From the NCBI GenBank assembly GCA_019217005.1, contig JAHBNG010000008.1:124001-188000 (forward strand): DNA of 64,000 nucleotides, given 5' to 3'. Every line of letters begins with the position of its first letter. Position 1 is the first letter of the stretch. Shown piece by piece: positions 45,676-53,398 of the stretch. The notes below the pieces were generated by a model. That model did not search any database. It saw only the letters and a list, made by a program, of their open reading frames with translations, and had not been told where the DNA came from. The DNA is from Chloroflexi bacterium TSY (GTDB taxonomy: Bacteria > Chloroflexota > Anaerolineae > Caldilineales > Caldilineaceae). Made by a program: the position numbers and the translations under genes.

Positions 45676-46617
45676 ATGGCATCAACAATAGGTAATATAC
45701 AGAGCGCTGAATCACAGACGACTGTGGTTGGCACAGCCTCAGCTTTACCGAAAGATACAGTATCGCGTATGACGATTCTGTTACACTCTTTGGCATTTGT
45801 TATCGGCTTCAGCGTTGTCTTCACACTGCTTGGCTCGGCGGCTGGGTTACTGGGCAGAAGCCTGTTTCAGTACCAGATCGTCCTGCAAAAGGTTGGGGCC
45901 ATTTTGTTGGTACTCTTCGGCCTGACCACCATTGGTACCTTTCGCTGGCTCGGCACCATTTTGACCCAACGCATCGATCTAAAGACAAATCCAGCCGCAG
46001 CGACGTTGATCCGTTTCTTTGACTTCTTGAACACCCTCCTCTATACAGAGAAGCGTGTGACTGACATGCATAAAGTCAACCGCAGCTGGGGATACGCCAG
46101 CAGTTTTGCCATTGGTGTTAGCTTTAGCGCAGGATGGGTACCCTGTATTGGTCCGATTTTGGCCAGTATCCTCTTTATGGCCAGTGACAGCGCAACCGCC
46201 GTGCAGGGCGCAATTCTGCTCGCCATCTACAGCTTGGGTTTGGGCATCCCCTTCTTATTGACTGGTGCGGCCTTCGTCTCTGTTACTGCCTTTTTACGCA
46301 AGATGAATCGCCATATGAGGGTTGTTAGCATCATCAGCGGGCTTTTCATGTTGCTGATTAGTTACTATCTGTGGACCGACCAGCTGGTCACGCTGACCAC
46401 TCAATTTGGCTACTTGAACGAACTGGTTTTTGGCATGGAGGAATGGGTCTCTAGCTCGCTGGGACTCACAGACTTAAGCCCTGAACGTACAAGCATCCTG
46501 GGGGCTGCACCACTTGCGCTCATAGTAGGCATTATTAGCTTTGTTAGCCCATGCGTGCTTCCATTGGTCCCAGCATATATCGGATATCTCAGCGGGACAT
46601 CGCTCAGCAATGGGTAG
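45676..46617 (+). CDS. CcdA/DsbD-like electron-transfer membrane protein, apparently circularly permuted
   Basis: A 313-residue polytopic protein. I chose the ATG at 45676 because AAAGGA lies about 11 bases upstream. CcdA proteins move electrons from cytoplasmic thioredoxin to extracytoplasmic thiol proteins through two cysteines, one in each half: SPCVLP in the first helix and a GWxPCIGP motif in the fourth. Here GWVPCIGPILASIL is at about residue 153-166 (Cys157), as expected for the second half. The first-half motif GIISFVSPCVLPLVPAYIGY (Cys293) comes at the very C-terminus, and the N-terminus starts where helix 2 should begin (ILLHSLAFVIGFSVVFTLLG). An in-frame stop lies just upstream, so no N-terminal SPCVLP is hidden. 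It precedes DUF255 and TlpA genes, its natural partners. Confidence 0.82.
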   Translation: MASTIGNIQSAESQTTVVGTASALPKDTVSRMTILLHSLAFVIGFSVVFTLLGSAAGLLGRSLFQYQIVLQKVGAILLVLFGLTTIGTFRWLGTILTQRIDLKTNPAAATLIRFFDFLNTLLYTEKRVTDMHKVNRSWGYASSFAIGVSFSAGWVPCIGPILASILFMASDSATAVQGAILLAIYSLGLGIPFLLTGAAFVSVTAFLRKMNRHMRVVSIISGLFMLLISYYLWTDQLVTLTTQFGYLNELVFGMEEWVSSSLGLTDLSPERTSILGAAPLALIVGIISFVSPCVLPLVPAYIGYLSGTSLSNG

Positions 46618-46626
46618 GTCTATAGA

Positions 46627-49092
46627 ATGATTATGAATAAATCAAAAGTCTATTTAACGTTGATCGTAGTGGGTCTGTTGGTGATTTTCGCGGCTTGCAG
46701 ATGGACCCTCAGCGAGGAGATGACCGAGGCGGAACAACCAGCATCTATCGAGTCAACTGCTGGGAAAGAGAGCGCCCAACCTCAGAGTGACGGACAGAAC
46801 CATCAAGAAGCAGACTCAGAAGTTGGAGAGCCAACCGGCGATGCCGCAGTCGGAACAGACAATGAACAAGCCGAAGCAGCCAGCTCTGAACAGGCTGTAG
46901 AGAACGAAGCTAACTCCGACGCAGAGATTTCTACAGCATCAACTGGCGAACTAGAACATTCCGGCGAGCCGAATCGTCTCATCCACGAAAAGAGCCCCTA
47001 TCTGTTGCAGCATGCATACAATCCAGTGGACTGGTACCCGTGGGGCGAAGAAGCGTTTGCCAAAGCCGCAGCCGAAGACAAGCCCATCTTCCTCTCCATA
47101 GGCTACTCAACCTGTCACTGGTGTCACGTCATGCGAGACGAATCCTTCGAAGATGAAGAAGTGGCGGCGCTCATGAATGAAACGTTTGTCGCGATCAAGC
47201 TTGATAGGGAAGAGCGACCCGACATCGACGACATCTACATTAACGTGGCTCATCTCATGCAGGTGCGGGGTGGTTGGCCGCTAAACGTGGTGCTGACGCC
47301 GGAGCAAAAGCCCTTTTTCGTCACGACGTATGTACCGAAAGAGACTCGTTTTCAGCGTGCGGGCATGTTGGACTTGGTTCCCCGAATTGAAGAGGCATGG
47401 CAGACGCAGCGAGACGAAATTCTGACCTTTGCCAACCAGGTCACCAACGCACTTCAGCCACCCCAAATGAGCCAGGCAGGCGATTTTGGGCAAGCGGTCA
47501 TCGGCGAAGATCTGCTTGGTTCTGCCACATTGACCAATGCGTTTGATCAACTCAATCAGCGGTTTGATCCGGTATACGGCGGCTTTGGCACGTCGCCCAA
47601 GTTTCCCTCACCGCACAACATGCTCTTTTTGCTGCGCTACTGGCAGCGGACCGGCGATGAGAACGCTTTGGAGATGGTCGAGACAACCCTAAAGGCCATG
47701 CGACGTGGCGGCGTCTACGATCAGATTGGTTTTGGCTTCCACCGCTATTCGACGGATCAACAGTGGAAGCTGCCTCACTTCGAAAAGATGCTCTATGACC
47801 AGGCGATGCTCGGCATGGCCTACACAGAAACGTACGAAGCAACGGAGAACGAAGCGTACCAACGAATTGCGCGTGAAATCTTCACCTATGTTCTGCGCGA
47901 CATGACTGATCCATTGGGCGGATTCTATTCGGCCGAGGATGCAGACAGCGAAGGCGAAGAAGGCACCTTCTACATGTGGACCAATGATGAGTTGATTGAG
48001 CTGCTGGGTCTCGAAGATGCGAATTTCATTATTCAGATGGCGGCAATGACCGAAGAAGGGAACTTTCTGGAGGAGGCAACCCGAGAGGCTATTGGCAAGA
48101 ACATCGTCTACTGGGATAAATCGGTGGAAGAAGTTGCTGCAGCCGTCAATCTCTCGCCCGAGGCATTCCTCGAGCAGCTAGAGCCGATCCGCCAGAAGCT
48201 CTTTGACATACGTGAAGAGCGCATCCATCCTCACAAAGACGACAAAATACTCACCGACTGGAATGGATTGATGATTGTTGCTCTCTCCAAGGCAGCACGT
48301 GCTTTTGACGAACCGGCCTACACGCAAGCAGCGACCAAAGCGGCTGATTTTCTGTTGACAACCATGCGGAATGATGGGGGACGGCTTTTACATCGCTACC
48401 GAGACGGCGAGGCAGGTTTGCAGGCCAACATTGACGACTATGCCTTTCTCATCTGGGGGCTGCTTGAGCTATATGAAACGACCTTTGACCTGCGCTATCT
48501 GGAGGAGGCCATTTCGCTCAACCAAGAATTAGAAACCTACTTCTGGGATGAATTCACTGGCGGTTTCTTCTTTACGCCAGAGGATGGAGAGAAGTTGATT
48601 GCCCGTCAAAAGGCCATCTATGACGGTGCAATTCCCTCTGGTAATTCAGTTTCTATGCTCAACCTGCTGAAGCTTGGTCGTATAACAGCCGATGCCGATT
48701 ATGAGGCCAGAGCAGCCGAGATTGGTCAGGCCTTCTCGCGTGAGATTGAGAGCAGCCCAACCGCCTATACGCAGCTAATGAGCGCGCTGGAATTTGGCGT
48801 TGGGCCATCGTTGGAGGTGGTGATTGTGGGCGAAGAAGGGGCTGCCGACACAGAAGCATTATTGAGCGCTCTGCGGGACGAATACGTTCCCAACAAGGTC
48901 GTTCTGCTACGCGGTCCAGAAGACGACGCACCGATCATTGAACTAGCAGACTATACCAAGTACTACTACGCCATCGAAGATAGCGCAACGGCTTATGTCT
49001 GTCAAAACTATGTCTGTGAGTTCCCAACCAACGATCCTGAGATCATGGTTGCTCTGCTTTCAGATCCCAGCGGTGTCGGTACAAGTGAGTAA
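46627..49092 (+). CDS. DUF255 thioredoxin-like / six-hairpin glycosidase-like lipoprotein (YyaL family)
   Basis: An 821-residue protein with a signal peptide and lipobox ending at Cys24 (IFAAC), then about 80 low-complexity acidic residues. The YyaL/spermatogenesis-associated-20 core follows: [20 protein letters not shown], a thioredoxin-like fold with the redox motif STCHWCHVM (Cys163, Cys166), [20 protein letters not shown] and the long (alpha/alpha)6 part ([57 protein letters not shown]). Most family members are cytoplasmic; a lipid-anchored form fits with the neighbouring CcdA, which could keep the CxxC reduced outside. Family function is still uncertain. It starts 9 bp after the CcdA stop, so they form one operon. 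Confidence 0.9.
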   Translation: MIMNKSKVYLTLIVVGLLVIFAACRWTLSEEMTEAEQPASIESTAGKESAQPQSDGQNHQEADSEVGEPTGDAAVGTDNEQAEAASSEQAVENEANSDAEISTASTGELEHSGEPNRLIHEKSPYLLQHAYNPVDWYPWGEEAFAKAAAEDKPIFLSIGYSTCHWCHVMRDESFEDEEVAALMNETFVAIKLDREERPDIDDIYINVAHLMQVRGGWPLNVVLTPEQKPFFVTTYVPKETRFQRAGMLDLVPRIEEAWQTQRDEILTFANQVTNALQPPQMSQAGDFGQAVIGEDLLGSATLTNAFDQLNQRFDPVYGGFGTSPKFPSPHNMLFLLRYWQRTGDENALEMVETTLKAMRRGGVYDQIGFGFHRYSTDQQWKLPHFEKMLYDQAMLGMAYTETYEATENEAYQRIAREIFTYVLRDMTDPLGGFYSAEDADSEGEEGTFYMWTNDELIELLGLEDANFIIQMAAMTEEGNFLEEATREAIGKNIVYWDKSVEEVAAAVNLSPEAFLEQLEPIRQKLFDIREERIHPHKDDKILTDWNGLMIVALSKAARAFDEPAYTQAATKAADFLLTTMRNDGGRLLHRYRDGEAGLQANIDDYAFLIWGLLELYETTFDLRYLEEAISLNQELETYFWDEFTGGFFFTPEDGEKLIARQKAIYDGAIPSGNSVSMLNLLKLGRITADADYEARAAEIGQAFSREIESSPTAYTQLMSALEFGVGPSLEVVIVGEEGAADTEALLSALRDEYVPNKVVLLRGPEDDAPIIELADYTKYYYAIEDSATAYVCQNYVCEFPTNDPEIMVALLSDPSGVGTSE

Positions 49093-49162
49093 ACTATATG
49101 TGCTGGATCTCTCATGGGTAATATACTGTTACTCAAGTTATGACTGATTAGAGGCGGCCAAT

Positions 49163-49263
49163 CGTAGGTCACATTTGAAATATGACAAGTGTGGTAAACC
49201 GGTCGGATTCAAGTATCTAAACAGGCAACTTGGACGATTGTCCGATTACAAATCGGACCTACG
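49163..49263. repeat. 101-bp structured repeat, copy 2
   Basis: Same CGTAGGTC / GACCTACG ends and exactly the same length as at 14428-14528. The right-hand hairpin is perfect here (GTCCGATT-ACA-AATCGGAC), while the left-hand one is weaker. It lies between the DUF255 and TlpA genes. Confidence 0.7.
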
Positions 49264-49317
49264 AATAAAGGCGTCACAATTTCAGTAACAGTGTAGTAGC
49301 CCAGAGTATAAGCGAGT

Positions 49318-50071
49318 ATGAATCAAGTGAAAACAAAAGTATGCACCGTCCTGCTCATCTTCTTGGTTGCCGCTCTACTTACTGGTTGTGTTGGTGGTCG
49401 TGAAGGTCAATTGCAGGACAATGGCAACGGCGCGGCAGAAGAGGTTGCCGATGCGAATGCATCAAAATGGAGTGATTCGGCCACGACAGCTGCTGATCTG
49501 GCCACCAACTTCACCATGCAAACACTGAGCGGCGAAGAGCTATCACTGGTAGACCTGCGCGGGCAGTTTGTGTTGGTCAACTTTTGGGCGACGTGGTGTG
49601 TACCTTGTCGCAAAGAGATGCCCTATTTCCAAGCACTTGCCGATGAACACAGCGAGGAGCTTGTGGTCTTAGGCATCAACATGCGCGAGGACGCGGAACG
49701 AATTCAGCCCTTTGTGGATGAGATGGGGATCACCTTTCCGATTTTGCTCGATCCGCCCAATGATCTCTTGCTCGAGCACAATGTGCGGGGTTTGCCCGTT
49801 TCCTACGTCGTTGGGCCAGATGGCACGATTGTTTATCGCCGCATCGGCGGGGTGGTTCAGAATTAGGTTTACACTTTTGATACATAGACAAAAATCTATA
49901 TGAGGTCATTTTCTGCCTGAGCATGGCTCAAATTAGAAAATATAAACATCTTTTCTCTTTGCAAAAATGTAAACCTAATTGTCCGCCTAAAATGAACCAC
50001 CCCGCATCGGCGAAATTTTACCCAAAGATTTTGATCCTTGGTTGGACGATCAACTTTTGGCTCTCCGCTGA
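49318..50071 (+). pseudogene. TlpA-like thioredoxin lipoprotein, C-terminus split by a MITE
   Basis: Signal peptide with lipobox LLTGC (Cys24), then a TlpA/ResA fold with the active site FWATWCVPCRKEMPYF (Cys94, Cys97), the cis-Pro region VRGLPVSYVVGPDG and the last strand TIVYRRIG. A 155-bp MITE entered after YRRIG; the present reading frame then adds GVVQN and stops inside the MITE. Removing the MITE and one GCATCGGC restores YRRIGEILPKDFDPWLDDQL LALR and a TGA at 50069-50071. Only the last helix, about 16 residues, is lost, so the truncated protein may keep some reductase activity. Its likely partners are CcdA at 45676 and the DUF255 protein. Confidence 0.93.
49849..50003. mobile_element. 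155-bp MITE (family A), copy 3
   Basis: Exactly 155 bp with perfect GGGGTGGTTCA ends, flanked by GCATCGGC (49841-49848 and 50004-50011). Almost identical to the copy at 896-1050, which points to recent movement. Confidence 0.95.
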
Positions 50072-50294
50072 CATCATGTTGCCGAACCACAAAACGAATG
50101 ATCACTTGTTGGCTCACCCACACACAATCCCGCTGAGCTATATGATATCTTGATTTATTAGACGATTTCCTAAATCTGTTCTTGATCAGGCTTAAGAAAC
50201 GATTCTCTGCAGATGTGTCTATCCGGTAACGGATAAATTGCATGAAGATAAATTTCAGTTCAACCACGCCATCATAGTCTACGAGGCGAATCAA

Positions 50295-51183
50295 ATGACA
50301 CGCAAAAATAAAAAGAATAGCCAATCCAACAAAAAACGTGAAACACCATTATCTGCCCGAGAACGTCGGGAAAATGTACGCAGGAAGGCTGCCCGTCAAC
50401 GCACCAATCAAAACCGACTGCTGATTGGAGCTGCCGTATTTATGGTTATGCTCATCGGTGGTTTTGTTTATTTGGGGACGCGGGCCCAGGCAGGCGTGAA
50501 TGGTGAGTTGACCTACGAGTCTCAGTAGATCCAAATTTGGCGTTTTTGGCTATTTTCAGTCGAGATTGCAGGGATTTTGGAGTCATTTATTCAGATTTCG
50601 GTTACAGAAAACAACCTATTTCATATCTGAAAATCGCCCAAATCTAACGCAAAAACTAGATATCGACCGGCAAATTTGTATTTATGTCAACTGTTTAGCC
50701 AGAATTCTCTCTCAAAACCTGAAATTTGGATCTACTGAGTCTATGGGCAACAGCCATCTTCAGTATGGGCAGCGGTCTCCAATAGTCTACAATAGTACGC
50801 CGCCCAATTCTGGACCCCACTATGGGAACCTGGTCGCGTGGGAGGTTTACGATGAACCAATTCGCTATGAACAACTTATACACAACATGGAAGATGGTGG
50901 CGTCATTGTTTATTACCAGTGCGAAGAAGCGTGTCCCGAACTTATTGAGCAGCTAACGGAATCGGTAGAACCCTATATTAATGCCGGTCGTCACGTCATC
51001 ATGGTCCCGAATCAGCCAGAGCGGACTGTTGGTGGTGGTCAGCCGCTGCATCAAGATATGGGGGCCAAGATCGCCCTGACAGCTTGGACCAAAGTTCTCA
51101 AGCTGGACGAGTACGACGCTGCCGTGATCGATCACTTCATCCGTCGCTATGAGGGAATAGACCACCATGTGCGGCGCCTCTAG
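50295..51183 (+). pseudogene. DUF3105 membrane protein, split by a 215-bp MITE
   Basis: The N-terminus (MTRKNKKNSQSNKKRE ... LIGAAVFMVMLIGGFVYLGT) is a basic cytoplasmic tail and one membrane helix. After NGELTYES a 215-bp MITE introduces a stop. The second part, 50738-51183, is the conserved DUF3105 domain: IVYNSTPPNSGPHYGNLVAW, GGVIVYYQCEEACPELIEQL, VMVPNQPERT-like strand and IALTAWTKVLKLDEYDAAVI. Removing the MITE and one AGTCT joins them as ELTYESMGNSHLQYGQRS. DUF3105 proteins are extracytoplasmic with conserved His and Cys residues of unknown function. A second open frame reads from inside the MITE into the DUF3105 half, but has no evident initiation site. Confidence 0.9.
50523..50737. 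mobile_element. 215-bp MITE (family B), copy 1
   Basis: Exactly 215 bp with 16-bp perfect ends CAGTAGATCCAAATTT / AAATTTGGATCTACTG and a 5-bp duplication AGTCT (50518-50522, 50738-50742). It matches the copy at 54918-55132 base for base except for one visible difference (T versus G) about 28 bp in. Confidence 0.95.
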
Positions 51184-51211
51184 TGCTATTACATCATAAG
51201 TAAGGAGTTAT

Positions 51212-51391
51212 ATGCTTCGACAAACTGGATCATTTGGCCTTTCTTTTCTGACATCCTTACTCATTTTGGGCTGCGCGCGCTTTGACGCTTTTCAATCCTC
51301 CCTAACCCAAGATGCATCAGTCCTTTCGAAAACTGCTCTTCCCGGTTATCTACTTGGCGTTGATGGTTCCGCTGCCCGCTGTCGAACGTAG
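51212..51391 (+). CDS. Small putative lipoprotein or leader overlapping the exosortase gene
   Basis: A 59-residue frame with a good ribosome binding site (AAGGAG, six bases before the ATG). It starts MLRQTGSFGLSFLTSLLILG followed by CARFDAF, a signal peptide with a lipobox-like LILGC. It overlaps the start of the exosortase-like frame by 80 bp in another frame. It may be the remaining 5' end of a longer gene fused by deletion to the exosortase, or a leader from which the downstream frame is translated by reinitiation. Confidence 0.45.
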   Translation: MLRQTGSFGLSFLTSLLILGCARFDAFQSSLTQDASVLSKTALPGYLLGVDGSAARCRT

Positions 51392-51818
51392 CACTTATCC
51401 CCTTGCACTGTTTACCGGCGTGTGCTCAGGTGCACTGGTCAATTTTTTAGGGCTGCCGATCCAAATTGTTGGTAACGCTGTTCAACTGCCGGGCACGGAT
51501 CTGTTTATCGGTGCTCAATGTAGTGGGGTCAATTCTATTATTACGTTGATTGCGCTCACATCGCTGTGTGCATACCTTTTCCATGGACCGTGGTGTGGGC
51601 GAGTGGCTCTGGTGCTGATCTCAATTCCACTAGGAATGGGGGGCAATATTCTGCGGGTTGGCAATTTGCTCTACGTGGCCTATTACTGGGGCGTAGAGGC
51701 TGCATTCACCTTCTATCATGATTATTCCGGGTTTGTCTTTTTTGCGGTCGTGTTTGTGCTACTTTTGCCATTGATGTGTGTATTGCAACTGAAGAATGTG
51801 CGTATGGACGTCGTGTGA
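51312..51818 (+). CDS. Exosortase/archaeosortase-family protein, short form
   Basis: A 168-residue membrane protein with about five hydrophobic segments that keeps the whole exosortase catalytic triad: Cys70 in LFIGAQCSGVNSIITLIAL, Arg115 in MGGNILRVGNLLYVAYYW and His136 in FTFYHDYSGFVFF. Exosortases are transpeptidase-like membrane proteases that cut and process proteins bearing a C-terminal sorting signal such as PEP-CTERM. Full-length members have about eight helices; the four N-terminal helices are missing here and an in-frame stop lies directly upstream of the ATG. It may be a 5'-truncated gene or a minimal form. No obvious PEP-CTERM substrate is in the window. Confidence 0.8.
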   Translation: MHQSFRKLLFPVIYLALMVPLPAVERSTYPLALFTGVCSGALVNFLGLPIQIVGNAVQLPGTDLFIGAQCSGVNSIITLIALTSLCAYLFHGPWCGRVALVLISIPLGMGGNILRVGNLLYVAYYWGVEAAFTFYHDYSGFVFFAVVFVLLLPLMCVLQLKNVRMDVV

Positions 51819-51835
51819 TATGGCACAACATGATA

Positions 51836-51908
51836 TATACTCCGCCGCAGCACATTATAACATTCTTTCTCGACTAAAAAGTGTTATTTTATGGCGCTGC
51901 TCAGTATA
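51836..51908. repeat. 73-bp imperfect palindrome, copy 1
   Basis: TATACTCCGCCGCAGC on the left pairs imperfectly with GCGCTGCTCAGTATA on the right, and AACATT/AAGTGTT lies inside. The copy at 63157-63229 has the same length and layout. It sits between convergent genes and may act as a terminator. Confidence 0.55.
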
Positions 51909-51939
51909 CACACTGTTTTAAGGCAATGCTAGTGCTGAT

Positions 51940-53358
51940 CTATTGTCTTCCCTCCAACCGCTCCACGGCCTCGACCAGCGAATCGTCTCCACCCACATTG
52001 CCAGGAAAAACAATATAGGACAGATCCGGATAGCGACTGTTATGACCCGCTCGCCACACTGGAATACCAGGCAGTATCTGCCCCAACACCGTGGCACGCT
52101 GAATCCCTAATCCCTTGGTCGCTATGTCGCTGGATGTAATGCCACCTTTGGCGAGCAGATAGCGGGGACGTGTCTGGATTCCCCGGACAATCTGAATCAA
52201 GCTGTCGGAGATGCGGCGACCGATTGCGAGACTGCTTGTGGCATTGTCACCTGTAACAAGATTGCGGCTGGTGACAATCATCACGTCCTGCCTGCTGGCC
52301 AAAGCACTATCGGCACTGCGAACAATACGCTCAATTTCGGCAGATTCATGAGCATCATCTAACAATTTCTGTACATCGGCCTCGAGTGTATAGACCAACC
52401 CTGTCTTGATCAACATGCTCATCTGTGCAGTTGTCTTTGGTACATAAGAACCGACAACAATTAGCCCACCATTGTTGGTTGATTCAGGAATAAGCTGTGC
52501 GTTTGAAAGGAGCTCTTGTTGGCTGAGACCGGCTAGAACTCGCACAAATGAGGCGGCTGTTCGATAGAGATAGCGTTTTCCTTGAGATTCGGCTGTTAAT
52601 AGTCCTTGAACAAAGACCTCAACATCGCGATAGCTAGCTGCATTGACAGCACAAACAGCCCTTTGTGGTAAAGCAAGGAGACGCTCTGACACTCGGGTTG
52701 GCCCACCTTCACGAATATCGCTCAAAGAAATGGTCTCAACATTTGATTGAGCGATGCGTCCTTCCGTCTTCTCTTCAACCCAAGCCCGCATATCGGAGGC
52801 TCGATATCCAAATGCTTTGTCCTGGGCAAAAGGCGTCTCGCCTGCTGGGATCAGCTGGTCGCCTTCTGCCACATAATGAACATCGTTAATCGTAAAACGA
52901 CCACCTTCTTCAAAGAAGGGAATAATCAGCCATCCATCGTATGTTTGGCCTAGCGTCTCAAGCGCGTCTAATTCCCCTGGAAAATGACCGCGTAAGGTCG
53001 AATCGCTACGGCTGATCAGGGTGAAGTCTGCACCACATTCTTGGGCGGCTTGAATTAGATTGGTTCCGATTTCCACGTTAAGAGCCTGGGCATCGGGCAA
53101 GGTCATGCTGCGCGAATTGGTGAGCACATAGAAGACCCGCACATCCTTATTGCTTAGTTCGGACTTGAGACTCTCCACTGACCATTCCGTCAAGACAGGT
53201 ACATCGTAAACTGTCTGGGTACCAGTAGGGTCGTCGTCCAGAACGACAACTGTGCGATCAGTCGATTGGCGTGCTTTTTGGATAAAGGGAAGCGGATCGT
53301 GTAGCCATTCAGGCGGCAAGCTAGCCCAAACAGTATCTTTGTTCAGTGAGTTTGTCAT
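51940..53358 (-). CDS. Four-carbon acid sugar kinase (DUF1537 / OtnK-LtnK type)
   Basis: A 472-residue kinase. The N-terminal substrate domain has VVVLDDDPTGTQTVYDVPVL, the family's D-D-D-P-T-G-T motif, and FTLISRSDSTLRGHFPGELD. The C-terminal nucleotide-binding domain has YLLAKGGITSSDIATKGLGI and IVFPGNVGGDDSLVEAVERL. The family phosphorylates threonate, erythronate or related 3-dehydro four-carbon acids at the end carbon. It is 40 bp downstream of the 53399 gene in one operon. A threonate-type dehydrogenase (60312) lies a few kb away on the same strand, which fits a four-carbon acid-sugar pathway. The exact substrate cannot be read from sequence. Confidence 0.9.
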   Translation of the reverse strand: MTNSLNKDTVWASLPPEWLHDPLPFIQKARQSTDRTVVVLDDDPTGTQTVYDVPVLTEWSVESLKSELSNKDVRVFYVLTNSRSMTLPDAQALNVEIGTNLIQAAQECGADFTLISRSDSTLRGHFPGELDALETLGQTYDGWLIIPFFEEGGRFTINDVHYVAEGDQLIPAGETPFAQDKAFGYRASDMRAWVEEKTEGRIAQSNVETISLSDIREGGPTRVSERLLALPQRAVCAVNAASYRDVEVFVQGLLTAESQGKRYLYRTAASFVRVLAGLSQQELLSNAQLIPESTNNGGLIVVGSYVPKTTAQMSMLIKTGLVYTLEADVQKLLDDAHESAEIERIVRSADSALASRQDVMIVTSRNLVTGDNATSSLAIGRRISDSLIQIVRGIQTRPRYLLAKGGITSSDIATKGLGIQRATVLGQILPGIPVWRAGHNSRYPDLSYIVFPGNVGGDDSLVEAVERLEGRQ

Positions 53359-53398
53359 TGTTGCCGTTGTCGTATATAGGTGTTTAACATGAATCGTA

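Noticed and set aside
50566..51183. A 205-codon frame starting inside the 215-bp MITE and running into DUF3105
   Set aside because: The first ~58 codons are MITE sequence that is also present at 54961-55137 with no downstream gene; the native protein starts at 50295, so this is a fusion by accident.
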